From NCBI GenBank assembly GCA_025127975.1, contig JAHLYQ010000022.1, positions 1-64,000 of the forward strand: DNA of 64,000 bases, read 5' to 3'. Positions 47,275 through 57,552 of this stretch are shown here, piece after piece. A program made the translations under genes and the position numbers. The notes under the pieces are model-generated. The model saw only the letters and a list, made by a program, of their open reading frames with translations. It did not search any database and was not told the origin of the DNA. How positions within the stretch are numbered: position 1 is the stretch's first letter; every line of letters begins with the position of its first letter. This DNA comes from Synechococcus sp. CS-1331 (GTDB lineage: Bacteria > Cyanobacteriota > Cyanobacteriia > PCC-6307 > Cyanobiaceae).

Positions 47275-49353
47275 TTAGGCCGCCGGCTGGGCCAGCACCT
47301 CCCCGTAGGCCGCCCGGCGCTGGAAATCAAGGTGCTCGAGGTGTTTGCGCTCGTTGTAGTAGAGCGCCTGGAAGCGCAGGGCATCGCCATTGAGCTCGGC
47401 GAAGAGGGCCTCGATCCGCACTTCCATGTCGCTCAAAGGCGCCAGGCCTGAGGCGGTCGCCCGCGCCTCCTGCCGTTCCTCCTCCAGCAACCGGGAGATG
47501 CAGCGCTCGAGGGTTTCGAGCCGCTGGCTGCTCCAGGCATCGAGCAGATGGCGGCAACGCTTGAGGCTCTTCTGCCGTTCCAGGGCAGCGGCGGCGCCAC
47601 GCAGTTGCAGCAGGGGCTGGCTGAGGGCCATCCGCTGCAGCTCATTGGGCTCCAGCAGCGGGGTCAGTCGACCCAGCAGGGCGCTCTGCTCCACCACCAG
47701 CTGGTCGGCGAGCAGCCGGGGCAGGTCCAGATCCCCCAGATCGAGGCCGGGATCCTTGCCACGGTTGACCGCCTCCAGCCGGCCGGCGCCGAGGTTGTCT
47801 TCCTCCAGGGAGCTGATGGCTGCCCACAGCAGACGGTGGGGCTGGAGGGCGAAGTCGTCGAGTTCGCGCTGGCGCAACTCCACCCGGATGGCGGCGCGGT
47901 GGGCGGGGCAATGCAGGTAGAGCCGCAACAGCTCGGCCTCGGCCCTCTCCCGCAGGCCCGCCTCGCCGGGCTGTTCCCACTTCTGGGAGCGGCCGTGCCA
48001 GCGCTGGCCCTTCACCTGCTGGCGCAGGTCGTCCTCCAGCTGCAGTGCCAGGCGGGCCTGGCCGCCACTGAGCCGCTCGGCCACCCGCTGCAAGTAGTGG
48101 CTGCGCACTGCGCTCTGGGGCAACTTGCCTAGCAGGGCCACCAGGGCCGACACCGCCTGCTGGAACTGGTCAGGGCGAGCCAGGTCGCGGCCCTCCAGCA
48201 CCTGCTCGATCTGCCAGTCGAGCCAGAGGGGAGCCTGATCCAGTAGGGCGCGATAGTCGCCGGCCCCCTGGGTCTTGAGGAATTCGTCGGGGTCCTTGCC
48301 GGCCGGCAGGTGCAGTACCCGCAGCTCCAGCTGGCCCTGCAGGGCCAGCTGCTCCACCTCGCCGATGGCCCGCTGGGCGGCCCGCACGCCGGCGCCGTCG
48401 CTGTCGAAATTGAGGATCAGGCGGCGGCTCTCGCAGCAGCGGCAGAGCTGGGTGATCTGCTGGCTGCTCAGGGCCGTGCCCAGGGCGGCCACCGCGTTGG
48501 TGATGCCGGCGGCATGAAGGGCAATCACATCGAAGTAGCCCTCCACCACCACGGCCCGGTCGTCCTTGCGGATGGCGGCGCTGGCCCGCTCGAGGCCGAA
48601 GAGGTGCTTGCCCTTCTCGAACAGCTCCGTTTCGGGGGAGTTGAGGTATTTGGGCTCGCCGCCATCGAGGCTGCGGCCCCCGAAGCCGATCACCCGCCCC
48701 TGGCGGTCCTTGATCGGCACCATCACCCGATGGCGGAAGCGGTCGTAGAAACCATCCCCTCCCTTGCGGGGCACCACCAGCCCGGCGGCTTCCAATAGCT
48801 CCGGGCCCAGCCCCTCCACCTGCTGCAGGTGGGCCAGCAGGCCATCCCACTGCTCTGGGGCGTAGCCGAGCTCGAAGGCCTCCAGGGTGGCCTCACTGAG
48901 GCCCCGGCCATCGCGCAGATAGGCCAGGGCCGGGGCACCAGCCGGGCTGCGCAGCTGGCTGCGGAACCAGCCGGCCGCCAGGGTGAGCACCTTGTGGAGC
49001 TGCTCGCGGCGGGAGAGCTGCTTGCGCAGGCGCTCCTGCTGGGGCCCATCGAGGGTTTCGATCGGCAGCTGGTACTTGCGCGCCAGCTCCAGCACCACAT
49101 CGCTGAAACTCTGGCGCTGGTGTTCCATCAGGAACTTGATCGCATTGCCACCGGCCCCGCAGGAGAAGCAGTAGTAGAACTGCTTGGCGGGGGACACCGT
49201 CATCGACGGCGATTTGTCGTCGTGAAAGGGACAGATGCCGACGTATTCCCTGCCCTTCTTCTTGAGCACCACGTGCTCGCCGACCACATCGACGATGTCG
49301 GCCCGTTCCTTGACGGCCTCAATCGTGCGGGGGTGGAGACGGGGAAGGCTCAA
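47275..49353 (-). CDS. dnaG: DNA primase
   Basis: A 692-residue primase. The zinc ribbon GICPFHDDKSPSMTV...YYCFSCGAGGNAIKFL (about 39-72, CHC2 type) is followed by the catalytic core GFGGRSLDGGEPKYLNSPET, the TOPRIM Glu in VVVEGYFDVIALH and LNFDSDGAGVRAA. The C-terminal helicase-binding region is Leu/Arg-rich. It makes RNA primers for replication with DnaB. The probable start is TTG (SLPRLHPRTIEAVKERADIV); no ATG precedes it in frame. It diverges from the EamA gene with only 17 bases between. Confidence 0.96.
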   Translation of the reverse strand: MSLPRLHPRTIEAVKERADIVDVVGEHVVLKKKGREYVGICPFHDDKSPSMTVSPAKQFYYCFSCGAGGNAIKFLMEHQRQSFSDVVLELARKYQLPIETLDGPQQERLRKQLSRREQLHKVLTLAAGWFRSQLRSPAGAPALAYLRDGRGLSEATLEAFELGYAPEQWDGLLAHLQQVEGLGPELLEAAGLVVPRKGGDGFYDRFRHRVMVPIKDRQGRVIGFGGRSLDGGEPKYLNSPETELFEKGKHLFGLERASAAIRKDDRAVVVEGYFDVIALHAAGITNAVAALGTALSSQQITQLCRCCESRRLILNFDSDGAGVRAAQRAIGEVEQLALQGQLELRVLHLPAGKDPDEFLKTQGAGDYRALLDQAPLWLDWQIEQVLEGRDLARPDQFQQAVSALVALLGKLPQSAVRSHYLQRVAERLSGGQARLALQLEDDLRQQVKGQRWHGRSQKWEQPGEAGLRERAEAELLRLYLHCPAHRAAIRVELRQRELDDFALQPHRLLWAAISSLEEDNLGAGRLEAVNRGKDPGLDLGDLDLPRLLADQLVVEQSALLGRLTPLLEPNELQRMALSQPLLQLRGAAAALERQKSLKRCRHLLDAWSSQRLETLERCISRLLEEERQEARATASGLAPLSDMEVRIEALFAELNGDALRFQALYYNERKHLEHLDFQRRAAYGEVLAQPAA

Positions 49354-49370
49354 GGAGCAAAGGGGGAGCG

Positions 49371-50249
49371 GTGGGATCTGATGCAGGGCCCGATTCTGAC
49401 CGGGGCCGGCAAGCCGTGCTGGGGATGGTGGCCAGCGCCCTGAGTTTCTCCCTGATGGGCGTGTGCGTGAAGCAGGTGGGGGGCCGGATCCCCGCGGCGG
49501 AGGTGGTGCTGGCCCGCAGCCTGATCAGCCTGGGGCTGAGCTGGTTGCTGCTGCGGCGGGCCGGGGTGTACCCCTGGGGGCGACGGCGGGGCCTGCTGAT
49601 CTGGCGCGGAGCGATCGGCACCGCTGCCCTGCTCTGCGTCTACGCAGCCCTGGCCGCCCTGCCGCTGGCCTCGGCCACGGTGCTGCAATACCTCTACCCC
49701 CCCTTCACGGCGCTTCTGGCCTGGCTGGTGCTGGGTGAGCGGATCGGTAAGCGGGTGTTGGCCGCCATGGCGCTGGGCTGGCTGGGGGTGCTGCTGGTGG
49801 CCCAGCCCGGCGGCAGCCTGGCCCTGGCCTGGCAGCCGGTGCTGGTGGCCGTGGCCGGTGCCCTGTTCACCGCCCTGGCCTACGTGAGCGTGCGTTCCCT
49901 GGGCCAGAGCGAGCACCCGCTGGTGATCGTCTTCTATTTCCCCCTGGTGGCCCTGCCCCTAAGCCTGCCGCTGGTGGCCCTCAATCCCGTGCTGCCCACC
50001 CCCACCGAGCTGCTGTGGCTGGTGGGGGTGGGGCTTTTCACCCAGCTGGGCCAGGTGTATCTGACCCGCAGCCTGATGGCCCTGCCGGCGGCGCGGGCCA
50101 CGGCGATCAGCTACGTGCAGGTGGGCTTCGCCGCGGGCTGGGGCTGGTTGCTGTTTGGTGAGCAGATCGATGCCGCCACTATCAGCGGAGCCCTGCTGGT
50201 GCTGGCGGCCACCGTGGTCAGCCTCAGCCAGCCGGCAGGGGGTCGGTGA
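49371..50249 (+). CDS. EamA/DMT-family transporter
   Basis: The 292 residues form ten hydrophobic helices in two EamA repeats (VLGMVASALSFSLMGVCVKQ... and ALAWQPVLVAVAGALFTALA...), the drug/metabolite exporter pattern, and the second half ends in VQVGFAAGWGWLLFGEQID. The start is GTG 49,371, preceded by AGGGGG; an ATG at 49,425 would also begin before the first helix. It could export amino acids, metabolites or toxins; the substrate is unknown. Its 3' end overlaps the lipoprotein gene on the opposite strand by 26 bases. Confidence 0.85.
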   Translation: MGSDAGPDSDRGRQAVLGMVASALSFSLMGVCVKQVGGRIPAAEVVLARSLISLGLSWLLLRRAGVYPWGRRRGLLIWRGAIGTAALLCVYAALAALPLASATVLQYLYPPFTALLAWLVLGERIGKRVLAAMALGWLGVLLVAQPGGSLALAWQPVLVAVAGALFTALAYVSVRSLGQSEHPLVIVFYFPLVALPLSLPLVALNPVLPTPTELLWLVGVGLFTQLGQVYLTRSLMALPAARATAISYVQVGFAAGWGWLLFGEQIDAATISGALLVLAATVVSLSQPAGGR

Positions 50250-50685
50250 TCCACAGCTGCACCCCGTTCTCGCCGGCCGCTCCGCTGGGCCGGGCCAGCC
50301 GCCAGCTCTGGCCCTTTTCACCCCGCTGCAGGTAGAGCTCAAAGGGGCTGTCAACCCGAATTGGATCGCCAGCTAAGCGCCAATCAAACTGGCCCACGAT
50401 GCGCAGGCCCTTGGCCTCACCGATGGGCAGCGACTCCTGCTCGGCCACCCGTACCCGACTCACCTCCGGAGCCCCGCCGGCCTCCAGGGCCAGGGCCTCG
50501 GCGATGGCCCCCTGGGTCAGCTGGATCTGCAGCTCAAGGGCCCCGAGCAAGGCGGAGCGCGGCGGCTGGCCGACCCCACTGCAGCCCGTCAGCGCTAGGG
50601 GCAGCAGCAGCAGCAGGGGGAGCAGCCAGCCCCACCACCTGCGCAACGGCGGGCCGGACTGGGCAGAACTGGGCAGGGCGGGCAC
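50224..50685 (-). CDS. Lipoprotein, conserved hypothetical
   Basis: The start is GTG 50,685 with AGAAGG nine bases upstream, giving 153 residues. A signal of basic residues (RRW) and LLPLLLLLPLALTGCS has a lipobox whose Cys would be acylated, placing the mature protein on the membrane. The mature part has ALLGALELQIQLTQGAIAEA, a beta-strand region IVGQFDWRLAGDPIRVDSPF and QSWRLARP. No named domain is recognised. It diverges from ruvA across 24 bases. Longer readings upstream of 50,685 are shadow of ruvA. Confidence 0.7.
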   Translation of the reverse strand: MPALPSSAQSGPPLRRWWGWLLPLLLLLPLALTGCSGVGQPPRSALLGALELQIQLTQGAIAEALALEAGGAPEVSRVRVAEQESLPIGEAKGLRIVGQFDWRLAGDPIRVDSPFELYLQRGEKGQSWRLARPSGAAGENGVQLWITDPLPAG

Positions 50686-50709
50686 GATGGGGAACCTTCT
50701 AGTGATCCC

Positions 50710-51357
50710 ATGATCGGCTGGCTGCAAGGGCAACTCACCCATCCCTGGCAGCAGGAGAAGCGCTTCGGTCTGATGCTGGTGTGTCAAGGCGTGGGCTACG
50801 ACGTGCAGGTGAGCCAGCGCCAGTGGCAGCAACTGCCGGAGGCGGGCAGTGCCATGGCCCTGCACATCCACCACGCCATCCGCGATGACGCCTGGATGCT
50901 CTACGGCTTCGCCGAGCGGCCTGAACGGGATCTGTTTCGCGAACTGGTTGCCGTCAGTGGCATCGGCCCCCAGATGGCGTTGGGCCTGCTGGGCGCCATG
51001 GATACGGCCGAATTGGTGCAGGCGATCGTGCACACCGACCTGCGTCGCCTCTGCCAGGCGCCTGGGGTGGGCAAGCGCACGGCCGAACGGCTGGCCGTGG
51101 AACTGCGCACCCGGCTGCAGCAACGATTCCTGGGCCAATTGGAAGCAAGCAGCGACCCCGACTCCCTGGCAGATGGGGTCATGCTTCCCGCCGCAGGGCG
51201 GGATGAGGTGCAGCTCACCCTGGCGGCCCTGGGCTATGAGGCCCTGGAGATCCACCGGGCCCTGCGGGCCGTGGCCGCCGGCGGGCTGGCGGAAGGGGCA
51301 GGGGCCGAAGACTGGATCCGCGAGAGCCTGCGCTGGCTCTCACGCCAGGTGGCCTGA
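50710..51357 (+). CDS. ruvA: Holliday junction branch-migration protein RuvA
   Basis: A 215-residue protein. The N-terminal OB domain has MIGWLQGQL and VCQGVGYDVQV. The two helix-hairpin-helix motifs are LVAVSGIGPQMALGLL and LCQAPGVGKRTAERLAVEL. The C-terminal domain that contacts RuvB, VQLTLAALGYEALEIHRALR, follows. It binds four-way DNA junctions and loads the RuvB motor. The start overlaps no neighbour. Confidence 0.97.
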   Translation: MIGWLQGQLTHPWQQEKRFGLMLVCQGVGYDVQVSQRQWQQLPEAGSAMALHIHHAIRDDAWMLYGFAERPERDLFRELVAVSGIGPQMALGLLGAMDTAELVQAIVHTDLRRLCQAPGVGKRTAERLAVELRTRLQQRFLGQLEASSDPDSLADGVMLPAAGRDEVQLTLAALGYEALEIHRALRAVAAGGLAEGAGAEDWIRESLRWLSRQVA

Positions 51358-51398
51358 AGCGCCCAGGCCCCCTACCGCCAGATCCCCGACCCCCAGAC

Positions 51399-51421
51399 GG
51401 TATGGTGGGACCTTGCATACC
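51399..51421 (+). promoter_or_regulatory. Small inverted repeat before rpsO
   Basis: GGTATG and CATACC flank an 11-base loop about 36 bases before the rpsO ATG, and TATGGT inside it resembles a -10 element. S15 genes are often autoregulated through leader structures, but this hairpin is short and its role is conjectural. Confidence 0.25.
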
Positions 51422-51456
51422 AGCCCTGGCCCAGCCTGCGCTCCACTCCCCAGCCC

Positions 51457-51726
51457 ATGCCGCTCACTACCACCAAAAAGCAGGAACTGATCAACGGTCA
51501 CCAGACCCACGGCACCGATACCGGGTCGGTGGAAGTGCAGGTGGCCATGCTCAGTGAGCGGATCACCCAGCTGACCGGACACCTGCAGAAAAACAAGCAC
51601 GACTTCTCCTCCCGCCAGGGGCTGCTCAAGATGATCGGCCGGCGCAAGCGCCTGCTCAGCTATCTCAAGGGCCTCAGCCAGGAGCGCTACAGCCAGCTGA
51701 TCGCCAAGCTGGGCATCCGCGGCTGA
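51457..51726 (+). CDS. rpsO: Ribosomal protein S15
   Basis: At 89 residues it has the standard length. The family order is complete: [39 protein letters not shown]-like [20 protein letters not shown] and RLLSYLKG. It binds the central domain of 16S rRNA and helps bridge the subunits. It stands between ruvA and the PAM68-like gene. Confidence 0.98.
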   Translation: MPLTTTKKQELINGHQTHGTDTGSVEVQVAMLSERITQLTGHLQKNKHDFSSRQGLLKMIGRRKRLLSYLKGLSQERYSQLIAKLGIRG

Positions 51727-51742
51727 TCGGGGCTTACTAAAT

Positions 51743-52147
51743 ATGGCCAGCAAGGACACGCAGGGGGTTCCGGATGTGGTCGCCAACCGCATGGCCCGGC
51801 GCATCGCCATCGGTACAGGCATCCCCACCCTGATGGGCATGGGGGTTTTCGTGGGCAGCTATCTGCTCGTCAGCCGGCAGATTCTCGATATCGCCCCGAG
51901 CACCACCCTGGCGGCCTCGGGGGCCTGCTTCTTTCTGGGGCTGTTGGGCCTGAGTTTCGGGGTGCTCTCCGCCAGCTGGGAGGAGCAGCCCGGCAGCCTG
52001 CTGGGCACCGAGCAGATCGGCCTGAACATCAGCCGTCTGCGCAGCTCAATGAAAAGCACTCCTACAGGCAGCACTCCAAAATCCACTAGCCCTAAATCAA
52101 GCTCCCCTAAATCAAGTCCTCCAAAATCAACCAGCAAGAAGCGGTGA
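51743..52147 (+). CDS. PAM68-like (DUF3464) photosystem assembly protein
   Basis: The 134-residue protein has two helices ([20 protein letters not shown] and [20 protein letters not shown]) with the loop SRQILDIAP between, then [13 protein letters not shown], as in PAM68/Sll0933, which helps early photosystem II assembly with the Ycf48 and CP47 stages. The tail is a low-complexity Ser/Pro/Lys repeat ([16 protein letters not shown]). It ends tail-to-tail with dnaE, sharing 21 bases. Confidence 0.88.
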   Translation: MASKDTQGVPDVVANRMARRIAIGTGIPTLMGMGVFVGSYLLVSRQILDIAPSTTLAASGACFFLGLLGLSFGVLSASWEEQPGSLLGTEQIGLNISRLRSSMKSTPTGSTPKSTSPKSSSPKSSPPKSTSKKR

Positions 52148-55100
52148 GCTGATCGTGGCCTGGAAGTCGGCGGCGGTCAGGGTGAGTAGGGCAGCCTGCA
52201 CGTCATCCACGCAGAACTGGGGACCCAGCCTCACAAAGCGGGTCTGATCCTCCTGGCGCACCAGGGCCACCACCGGCACCCGCAGGCCCGCCTCATCCTG
52301 GGGGGGGCGGTGGCGGTGCAGGCACTCCCGCAGCCGGTGCTGGATGGCGATGTCACTGGCCTGCTCGGCCGGCAGGTCCACCATCAACAGCTGGAGATCG
52401 TCGATGCAGCGGCAATCGTCCACGATCAGCTGCACCCGATCATCGCGGCGATCCACCGTGGCCCACACCAGCAGGCGGGCATCCACCATCAAATGGTCGG
52501 CGAGGCGGGCGTAGCTTTTGGGAAAAACCACGGCCTCGCAGCTGCCGGTGAGATCCTCGAGCTGCAGCACCGCCATCCGATCACCCTTGCGGGTTGTCAC
52601 CTGGCGGATTTCGGGCACCATCACCACAGCGCTCACCTTGGCCTTATCGGCCAGCTCTTCGAGGTTGGCCAGGGCAATGGGGGAGAGCAGCTTCACTGGT
52701 CGGCCCAGCTGCTTGAGGGGGTGATCGGAGAGGTAGAAACCCACCAGCTCCTTCTCCAACCTCAGTTTCTCGGTGGGTGGATAGTCGGCCACCGGGGCCG
52801 CCTTGGGGGCCAGCTCAGCGCCGCTAGCAGAACTAGCCCCAGCTCCGGCCAGCAGATCAAACAGGTTGCCCTGGCCGCTGGCCCGGTCCTTGGCCCGGGA
52901 GCTGGCCCAGTCGATCAGCAGATCCAGATCGGCCATCAGCTGGGCGCGGTTGGCCCCGGGCTCGAGGGCATCGAGGCTGCCGGAGTGGATCAATGCTTCG
53001 AGGGCCCGGCGGTTGAGCTGGTGGCCCGGGATGCGATCGCAGAGCTCGGCCAGGCTGGCGAAAGCCCCCTCAGTGCTGCGGGCCTCAAGCAGCTGACGAA
53101 TTGCCCCATCGCCCAGATTCCGCACCGCCGAGAGCCCAAACAGAATGCGCTTGCCGACGGGCGTGAAGTCGATGCCCGAGGCATTCACATCGGGGGGCAT
53201 CACCTCGATGCCCATGGCGCTGCAGTTGGCGATGTAGCGCTGCACCTTGGCGCTATCGCCGGAATTCACCGTGAGCAGGGCGGCCATATAGGCCACCGGA
53301 TAGTGGGCCTTGAGGTAGGCGGTCTGATAGGTCACCGCGCCGTAGGCGGTGGAATGGCTCTTGTTGAAGCAATACTCGGCGAACAGCACCATCTGCTCGA
53401 ACAGGGCTTCGGCGATCCTGGCTTCCACGCCTCGCTCGGTGGCGCCCTGGACAAACAGGCCCTGGTGCTTCTCCATCTCGCTCTTCTTCTTTTTACCCAT
53501 GGCCCGCCGCAGCAGGTCGGCCTCGCCGAGGGAATAGCCGGCCAGGTCTTGGGCGATCTTCATGATCTGCTCCTGATACACCATGATCCCGTAGGTCTCA
53601 TTGAGGATCGGCCGCAGCTTTTCGTGGGCGAATTCAATTGCTTCGCGGCCATGCTTGCGGTTGATGAACTTGGGGATCAGGCCGGCGTCCAGCGGCCCGG
53701 GCCGGTATAGGGCCAGGATCGAGGAGATGTCCTCCAGGGAGGAGGGCTTGAGGTCGCGCACGATCTGGCGCATGCCGCTCGATTCGAGCTGGAAGATGCC
53801 CTCCAGATCGCCGCGGCCGAGCAGGGCGTAGGTGCCCGGATCATCCAGCGGCAGGGTATCGGGATCCACCAGCACGCCGGTGCTCTGCTGCACCAGATCG
53901 ACCGTCTTGTCGATCATGGTGAGGTTTTTCAGGCCCAGGAAGTCCATCTTCAGCAGGCCCATCGACTCCACGTCTTCCATGAAGTATTGGGTGATCACCT
54001 GGCCGTCGTTGTTGCGCTGCAGCGGCACCAACTCATCGAGCGGCTCGGCGGCGATCACCACGCCGGCGGCATGCACACCGAAGGTCTTGTTGGTGCCCTC
54101 GATGCGCATGGCCATGTCCACCCAGCGCTGCACAACCGGGTCTTTCTGATACTTCTCACGAAACTCAGGCGCCGGCGACTCGGCGCCGATCATCTCCTTG
54201 AGCTTGGCGGGCTTGCCGCGCACCACCGGGATCAATTTGGCCAGCCGGTCGGCGTCGCCATAGGGAATATCCAGCACCCGGGCCACGTCCTTGAGCACCG
54301 CCTTGGAGGTCATGCGGTTGAAGGTGATGATCTGGGCCACCTTGTCTTCGCCGTAGCGCTTGGTGACGTAATCGATCACCTCGCCGCGGCGCTCGATGCA
54401 GAAGTCGGTGTCAATATCCGGCATCGACTTGCGCTCGGGGTTGAGGAAGCGCTCAAACAGCAGCCCATGGATGACCGGATCGATGTTGGTGATCCCCAGG
54501 GCGTAGGCCACCAGGGAGCCGGCGGCTGAGCCGCGGCCGGGGCCCACCGGAATGCCGCTGTCGCGGGCGAAGCGGATGTAATCCCACACCACCAGGAAGT
54601 AGGTGGGAAAACCCATCTGCTCCATCACCTGCAGCTCGAAGGCCAGCCGCTCGCCATAGATCGGCTCAAACGGCCGATCGACTTCGAGCTGGAGCCGCTC
54701 CCTAAGGCCCTGCTCGGCCACCTCGGTGAGATAGCTCACCGAGGTGTGACCCTCGGGGATGGGGAAGCGGGGCATCTGGTAGCGGCCCAGGATGTCGTAG
54801 GCCTCCACCTTCTCGGCCACCCGGGCGGTGTTGGCTACGGCCCGCTCGATCACTTCCTGGGGCAGGTGGTCGGCGAAGAGGGCCAGCATCTCCGCTTCGC
54901 CCTTGATGTATTCGGTGCCGGTGTAGCGCAGCCGTTTCTCATCGCTGATCAGCTTGCCGGTGAGCACACACAGCAGGGCATCGTGGGCCTCCACATCGTT
55001 CGCACTGAGGTAGTGGGCGTCGTTGGTGGCGACCAGCTCGATGCCCAGCTCGGCGCCGATGCGGGCGATGCCGGTGTTGACGATGCGATCTTCAATGCCG

Positions 55101-55642
55101 CCGTGGTCTTGAATCTCCAGGTAGAAATCGCCGCCGAAGACACCCTGATACCAGCTGGCCACCTCCCGGGCCACCTCGGGGCGCCCCTGCAGGATCGCCT
55201 GGGGAATCTCACCGCCCAGGCAGGCGGTGGCCACGATCAGCCCCTCGCTGTGGGCCGCCAGGGTGGGCTTGTCGATGCAGGCGCGGGAAAAGATGCCGCG
55301 GCCGCGCATGCCGCGCAGGTGGCTGATGCTGGTGAGCTTGACCAGGTTGCGATAGCCGACGGCATTTTTGGCCAGCACCACCAGGTGGTAGCGCTTCTCC
55401 TTTTTCTGCTGGGGGTCATCAATGGAGCCATTGATGACATACATCTCATTGCCGATGATCGGCTTGATTCCCGCCTTGGTGCAGAGCTTCAGCAGCTCGA
55501 TGGCGCCATACATGACGCCGTGGTCGGTCAGGGCCAGGGCCGGCATGCCCAGCTCCAGGGCCCGCTCCACCATCGCCGGCAGCTGGCTGGCCCCATCTAG
55601 GAGGCTGTAGTCGCTGTGGTTATGGAGCGGTACGAAGGCCAA
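52127..55642 (-). CDS. dnaE: DNA polymerase III alpha subunit
   Basis: A contiguous 1171-residue replicative polymerase. The PHP domain opens [15 protein letters not shown]. The palm has [18 protein letters not shown] and MPDIDTDF. The fingers and beta-binding parts follow, and near the end an OB fold ([20 protein letters not shown]). At C758 the residues [14 protein letters not shown] are uninterrupted: this is the place where many cyanobacteria carry the split DnaE intein, absent here. The probable start is TTG 55,642. Confidence 0.97.
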   Translation of the reverse strand: MAFVPLHNHSDYSLLDGASQLPAMVERALELGMPALALTDHGVMYGAIELLKLCTKAGIKPIIGNEMYVINGSIDDPQQKKEKRYHLVVLAKNAVGYRNLVKLTSISHLRGMRGRGIFSRACIDKPTLAAHSEGLIVATACLGGEIPQAILQGRPEVAREVASWYQGVFGGDFYLEIQDHGGIEDRIVNTGIARIGAELGIELVATNDAHYLSANDVEAHDALLCVLTGKLISDEKRLRYTGTEYIKGEAEMLALFADHLPQEVIERAVANTARVAEKVEAYDILGRYQMPRFPIPEGHTSVSYLTEVAEQGLRERLQLEVDRPFEPIYGERLAFELQVMEQMGFPTYFLVVWDYIRFARDSGIPVGPGRGSAAGSLVAYALGITNIDPVIHGLLFERFLNPERKSMPDIDTDFCIERRGEVIDYVTKRYGEDKVAQIITFNRMTSKAVLKDVARVLDIPYGDADRLAKLIPVVRGKPAKLKEMIGAESPAPEFREKYQKDPVVQRWVDMAMRIEGTNKTFGVHAAGVVIAAEPLDELVPLQRNNDGQVITQYFMEDVESMGLLKMDFLGLKNLTMIDKTVDLVQQSTGVLVDPDTLPLDDPGTYALLGRGDLEGIFQLESSGMRQIVRDLKPSSLEDISSILALYRPGPLDAGLIPKFINRKHGREAIEFAHEKLRPILNETYGIMVYQEQIMKIAQDLAGYSLGEADLLRRAMGKKKKSEMEKHQGLFVQGATERGVEARIAEALFEQMVLFAEYCFNKSHSTAYGAVTYQTAYLKAHYPVAYMAALLTVNSGDSAKVQRYIANCSAMGIEVMPPDVNASGIDFTPVGKRILFGLSAVRNLGDGAIRQLLEARSTEGAFASLAELCDRIPGHQLNRRALEALIHSGSLDALEPGANRAQLMADLDLLIDWASSRAKDRASGQGNLFDLLAGAGASSASGAELAPKAAPVADYPPTEKLRLEKELVGFYLSDHPLKQLGRPVKLLSPIALANLEELADKAKVSAVVMVPEIRQVTTRKGDRMAVLQLEDLTGSCEAVVFPKSYARLADHLMVDARLLVWATVDRRDDRVQLIVDDCRCIDDLQLLMVDLPAEQASDIAIQHRLRECLHRHRPPQDEAGLRVPVVALVRQEDQTRFVRLGPQFCVDDVQAALLTLTAADFQATISSPLLAG

Positions 55643-55709
55643 GGGCAGGGACGGCCAGTGGCCCGAGAACGGTGCTCAGGTTAGGCGACAACGCAAGATC
55701 CAGCGTGGC

Positions 55710-57188
55710 TCACCGCCCCATTGGGGCACAGGCCACCAGATCTGGAGTCGGGTGGTTGTGCAGCACCCGGGCCGCCTGCTCGTAGTGGTGGGCCACCTGC
55801 AGCAGGCGCGGCTCCTCGAGCACGCCGGTGATCAATTGCAGACCGATCGGCAGACCCTGGGCGTCGAAGCCACAGGGCACGGAGATGGCCGGCAGACCAG
55901 CCATGTTGGCGGGGATGGTCAGCAGGTCGGCCAGATACATGGCCAGCGGGTCATTGCTGTGGGCGCCGAAGCCGAAGGCGGTGGTGGGCGAGGTGGGGGT
56001 GAGCAGCACGTCAACGGTCTCGAAAGCCCGATCGAAGTCGCGGCGGATCAGGGTGCGCACCTGCTGGGCCTTCCTGTAGTAGGCATCCACATAGCCGGCC
56101 GAGAGGGCATAGGTGCCGATCAGGATGCGGCGCTGCACCTCGTCGCCGAAGCCCTCGGCCCGACTGCGGGCGGTCATCTCCGCCAGGCTGGTGGCATCCG
56201 GGGCCCGGTAGCCGTATTTGACCCCGTCGTAACGGGCCAGGTTGGCCGATGCCTCCGACGGGGCGATCACGTAGTAGGTGGCGATGCCGTCGTTGAAGCG
56301 GGGGCAGCTCACCTCCACCAGCTCACAGCCAAGGGCCTCGAGCTGGGCGGCGGCGGCCAGCACCGAGGCCTTCACGGCGGGGTCTAGACCCTCCGCCGCA
56401 AAGCATTCGCGCACGATGCCCACCCGCAACCCCTTGATGGGTTGGTCCAGGGCGGCGACGTAGTCGGGCACCGGGGCTTTGAGGCAGGTGGCATCGCGGG
56501 GATCGGCGCCGGCGATTACCTGCAGCAGCTCGGCCGCATCGGCCACGCTGGTGCTGAAGGGGCCCACCTGGTCGAGGGAGCTGGCGAAGGCCACCAGCCC
56601 GTAGCGGCTGACCCGCCCGTAGGTGGGCTTGAGGCCCACCACACCGCAGAAGGCGGCGGGCTGGCGGATCGAGCCGCCGGTGTCTGACCCCAGGGCCGCC
56701 AGACATTCACCGGAGGCCACGGCCGCCGCACTGCCACCGGAACTGCCGCCGGGCACCCGCTCGGGGTTCCAGGGGTTGCGGCTGGGCCCGAAGGCGGAGG
56801 TTTCGGTCGAGCTGCCCATGGCGAACTCGTCGAGATTGGTCTTGCCCAGCAACACCGCGCCGGCCTGCCAGAGCCGCTCGGTGACGGTGCTCTCGTAGGG
56901 GGGCACGAAGTGCTCCAGCATCCGGCTGGAGCAGGTGGTGGGAATGCCCTGGGTGCAGAGGTTGTCCTTGATCCCCAGGGGGATGCCGGCCAGGGGAGGC
57001 AGGGCTTCGCCTGCGGCCCGCCGGGCATCGATGCGATCGGCGTCGGCCCTGGCCCGCTCGGCCGTGACCTCGAGAAAGGCGTGGATGGTGCCATCTACCG
57101 CGGCGATGCGGGCCAGGTGGTGATCCGTGAGCTCCCGGGCCGAAACCTCGCCCTTGCTCAGTTGCTCACGCCATGCGGCGATCCCCAT
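55710..57188 (-). CDS. gatA: Glu-tRNA(Gln)/Asp-tRNA(Asn) amidotransferase subunit A
   Basis: A 492-residue amidase-signature enzyme. The catalytic Lys lies in [12 protein letters not shown], the cis-Ser and nucleophile Ser in [14 protein letters not shown] and [13 protein letters not shown], with [14 protein letters not shown] following. It releases ammonia from glutamine and, with GatB and GatC, converts mischarged Glu-tRNA(Gln) to Gln-tRNA(Gln), the usual route in cyanobacteria. It is 67 bases downstream of the dnaE start on the same strand. Confidence 0.97.
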   Translation of the reverse strand: MGIAAWREQLSKGEVSARELTDHHLARIAAVDGTIHAFLEVTAERARADADRIDARRAAGEALPPLAGIPLGIKDNLCTQGIPTTCSSRMLEHFVPPYESTVTERLWQAGAVLLGKTNLDEFAMGSSTETSAFGPSRNPWNPERVPGGSSGGSAAAVASGECLAALGSDTGGSIRQPAAFCGVVGLKPTYGRVSRYGLVAFASSLDQVGPFSTSVADAAELLQVIAGADPRDATCLKAPVPDYVAALDQPIKGLRVGIVRECFAAEGLDPAVKASVLAAAAQLEALGCELVEVSCPRFNDGIATYYVIAPSEASANLARYDGVKYGYRAPDATSLAEMTARSRAEGFGDEVQRRILIGTYALSAGYVDAYYRKAQQVRTLIRRDFDRAFETVDVLLTPTSPTTAFGFGAHSNDPLAMYLADLLTIPANMAGLPAISVPCGFDAQGLPIGLQLITGVLEEPRLLQVAHHYEQAARVLHNHPTPDLVACAPMGR

Positions 57189-57218
57189 CCACCTGATTGC
57201 CAGTTGAACTGGACGCTA

Positions 57219-57458
57219 TCAGCCGATCTCCGTCAGGGGCTCGCCCCTGCGGGTGCGCAGCACACTGTGCTCGAGGGAGGCGGGCGCTTCGGACTGCAGA
57301 TCCGAGAGGAATTCGGGCAGGCGGGCTTCGAGGGTGTGGCGGCGCAGGAAGGGGCCAAACCAGTAAATCGCGTCGGGTCCATGGGTTTCGACCCGTGCCC
57401 ACCAAGCCAGGCCCAGACCATTAGCGCAGCTGCGCAGGGGCCACAGCAGGGGATTCAT
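57219..57458 (-). CDS. DUF1816 protein
   Basis: A 79-residue DUF1816 domain, a cyanobacterial family: GLAWWARVETHGPDAIYWFG followed by PFLRRHTLEARLPEFLSDL and QSEAPASLEHSVLRTRRGEP. The pattern WW.....P...Y.FGPF...EA matches the family core. Function not established; some relatives occur with phycobilisome-related genes. It lies upstream of gatA (30-base gap). Confidence 0.82.
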   Translation of the reverse strand: MNPLLWPLRSCANGLGLAWWARVETHGPDAIYWFGPFLRRHTLEARLPEFLSDLQSEAPASLEHSVLRTRRGEPLTEIG

Positions 57459-57518
57459 GGGGCAGGGGCGGGAATGGTTCCATTCTGCCTGGCGCCGGGT
57501 CCCCCCAGCCCGGCCTTA

Positions 57519-57552
57519 ATCACAACTAGAGATCACAACTAGAGATCACAAC
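57519..57552. repeat. 13-base tandem repeat at the rlmB-like stop codon
   Basis: ATCACAACTAGAG occurs twice head-to-tail (57,519-57,531 and 57,532-57,544) with a third partial copy (57,545-57,552) that covers the methyltransferase stop codon. Confidence 0.85.

Noticed and set aside
50686..51255. N-terminal extension of the lipoprotein frame across ruvA
   Set aside because: A lipoprotein signal starts properly at GTG 50,685; the extension is antisense of ruvA.
52310..53710. 466-codon plus-strand frame opposite dnaE
   Set aside because: Antisense shadow of dnaE, whose motifs are continuous throughout.
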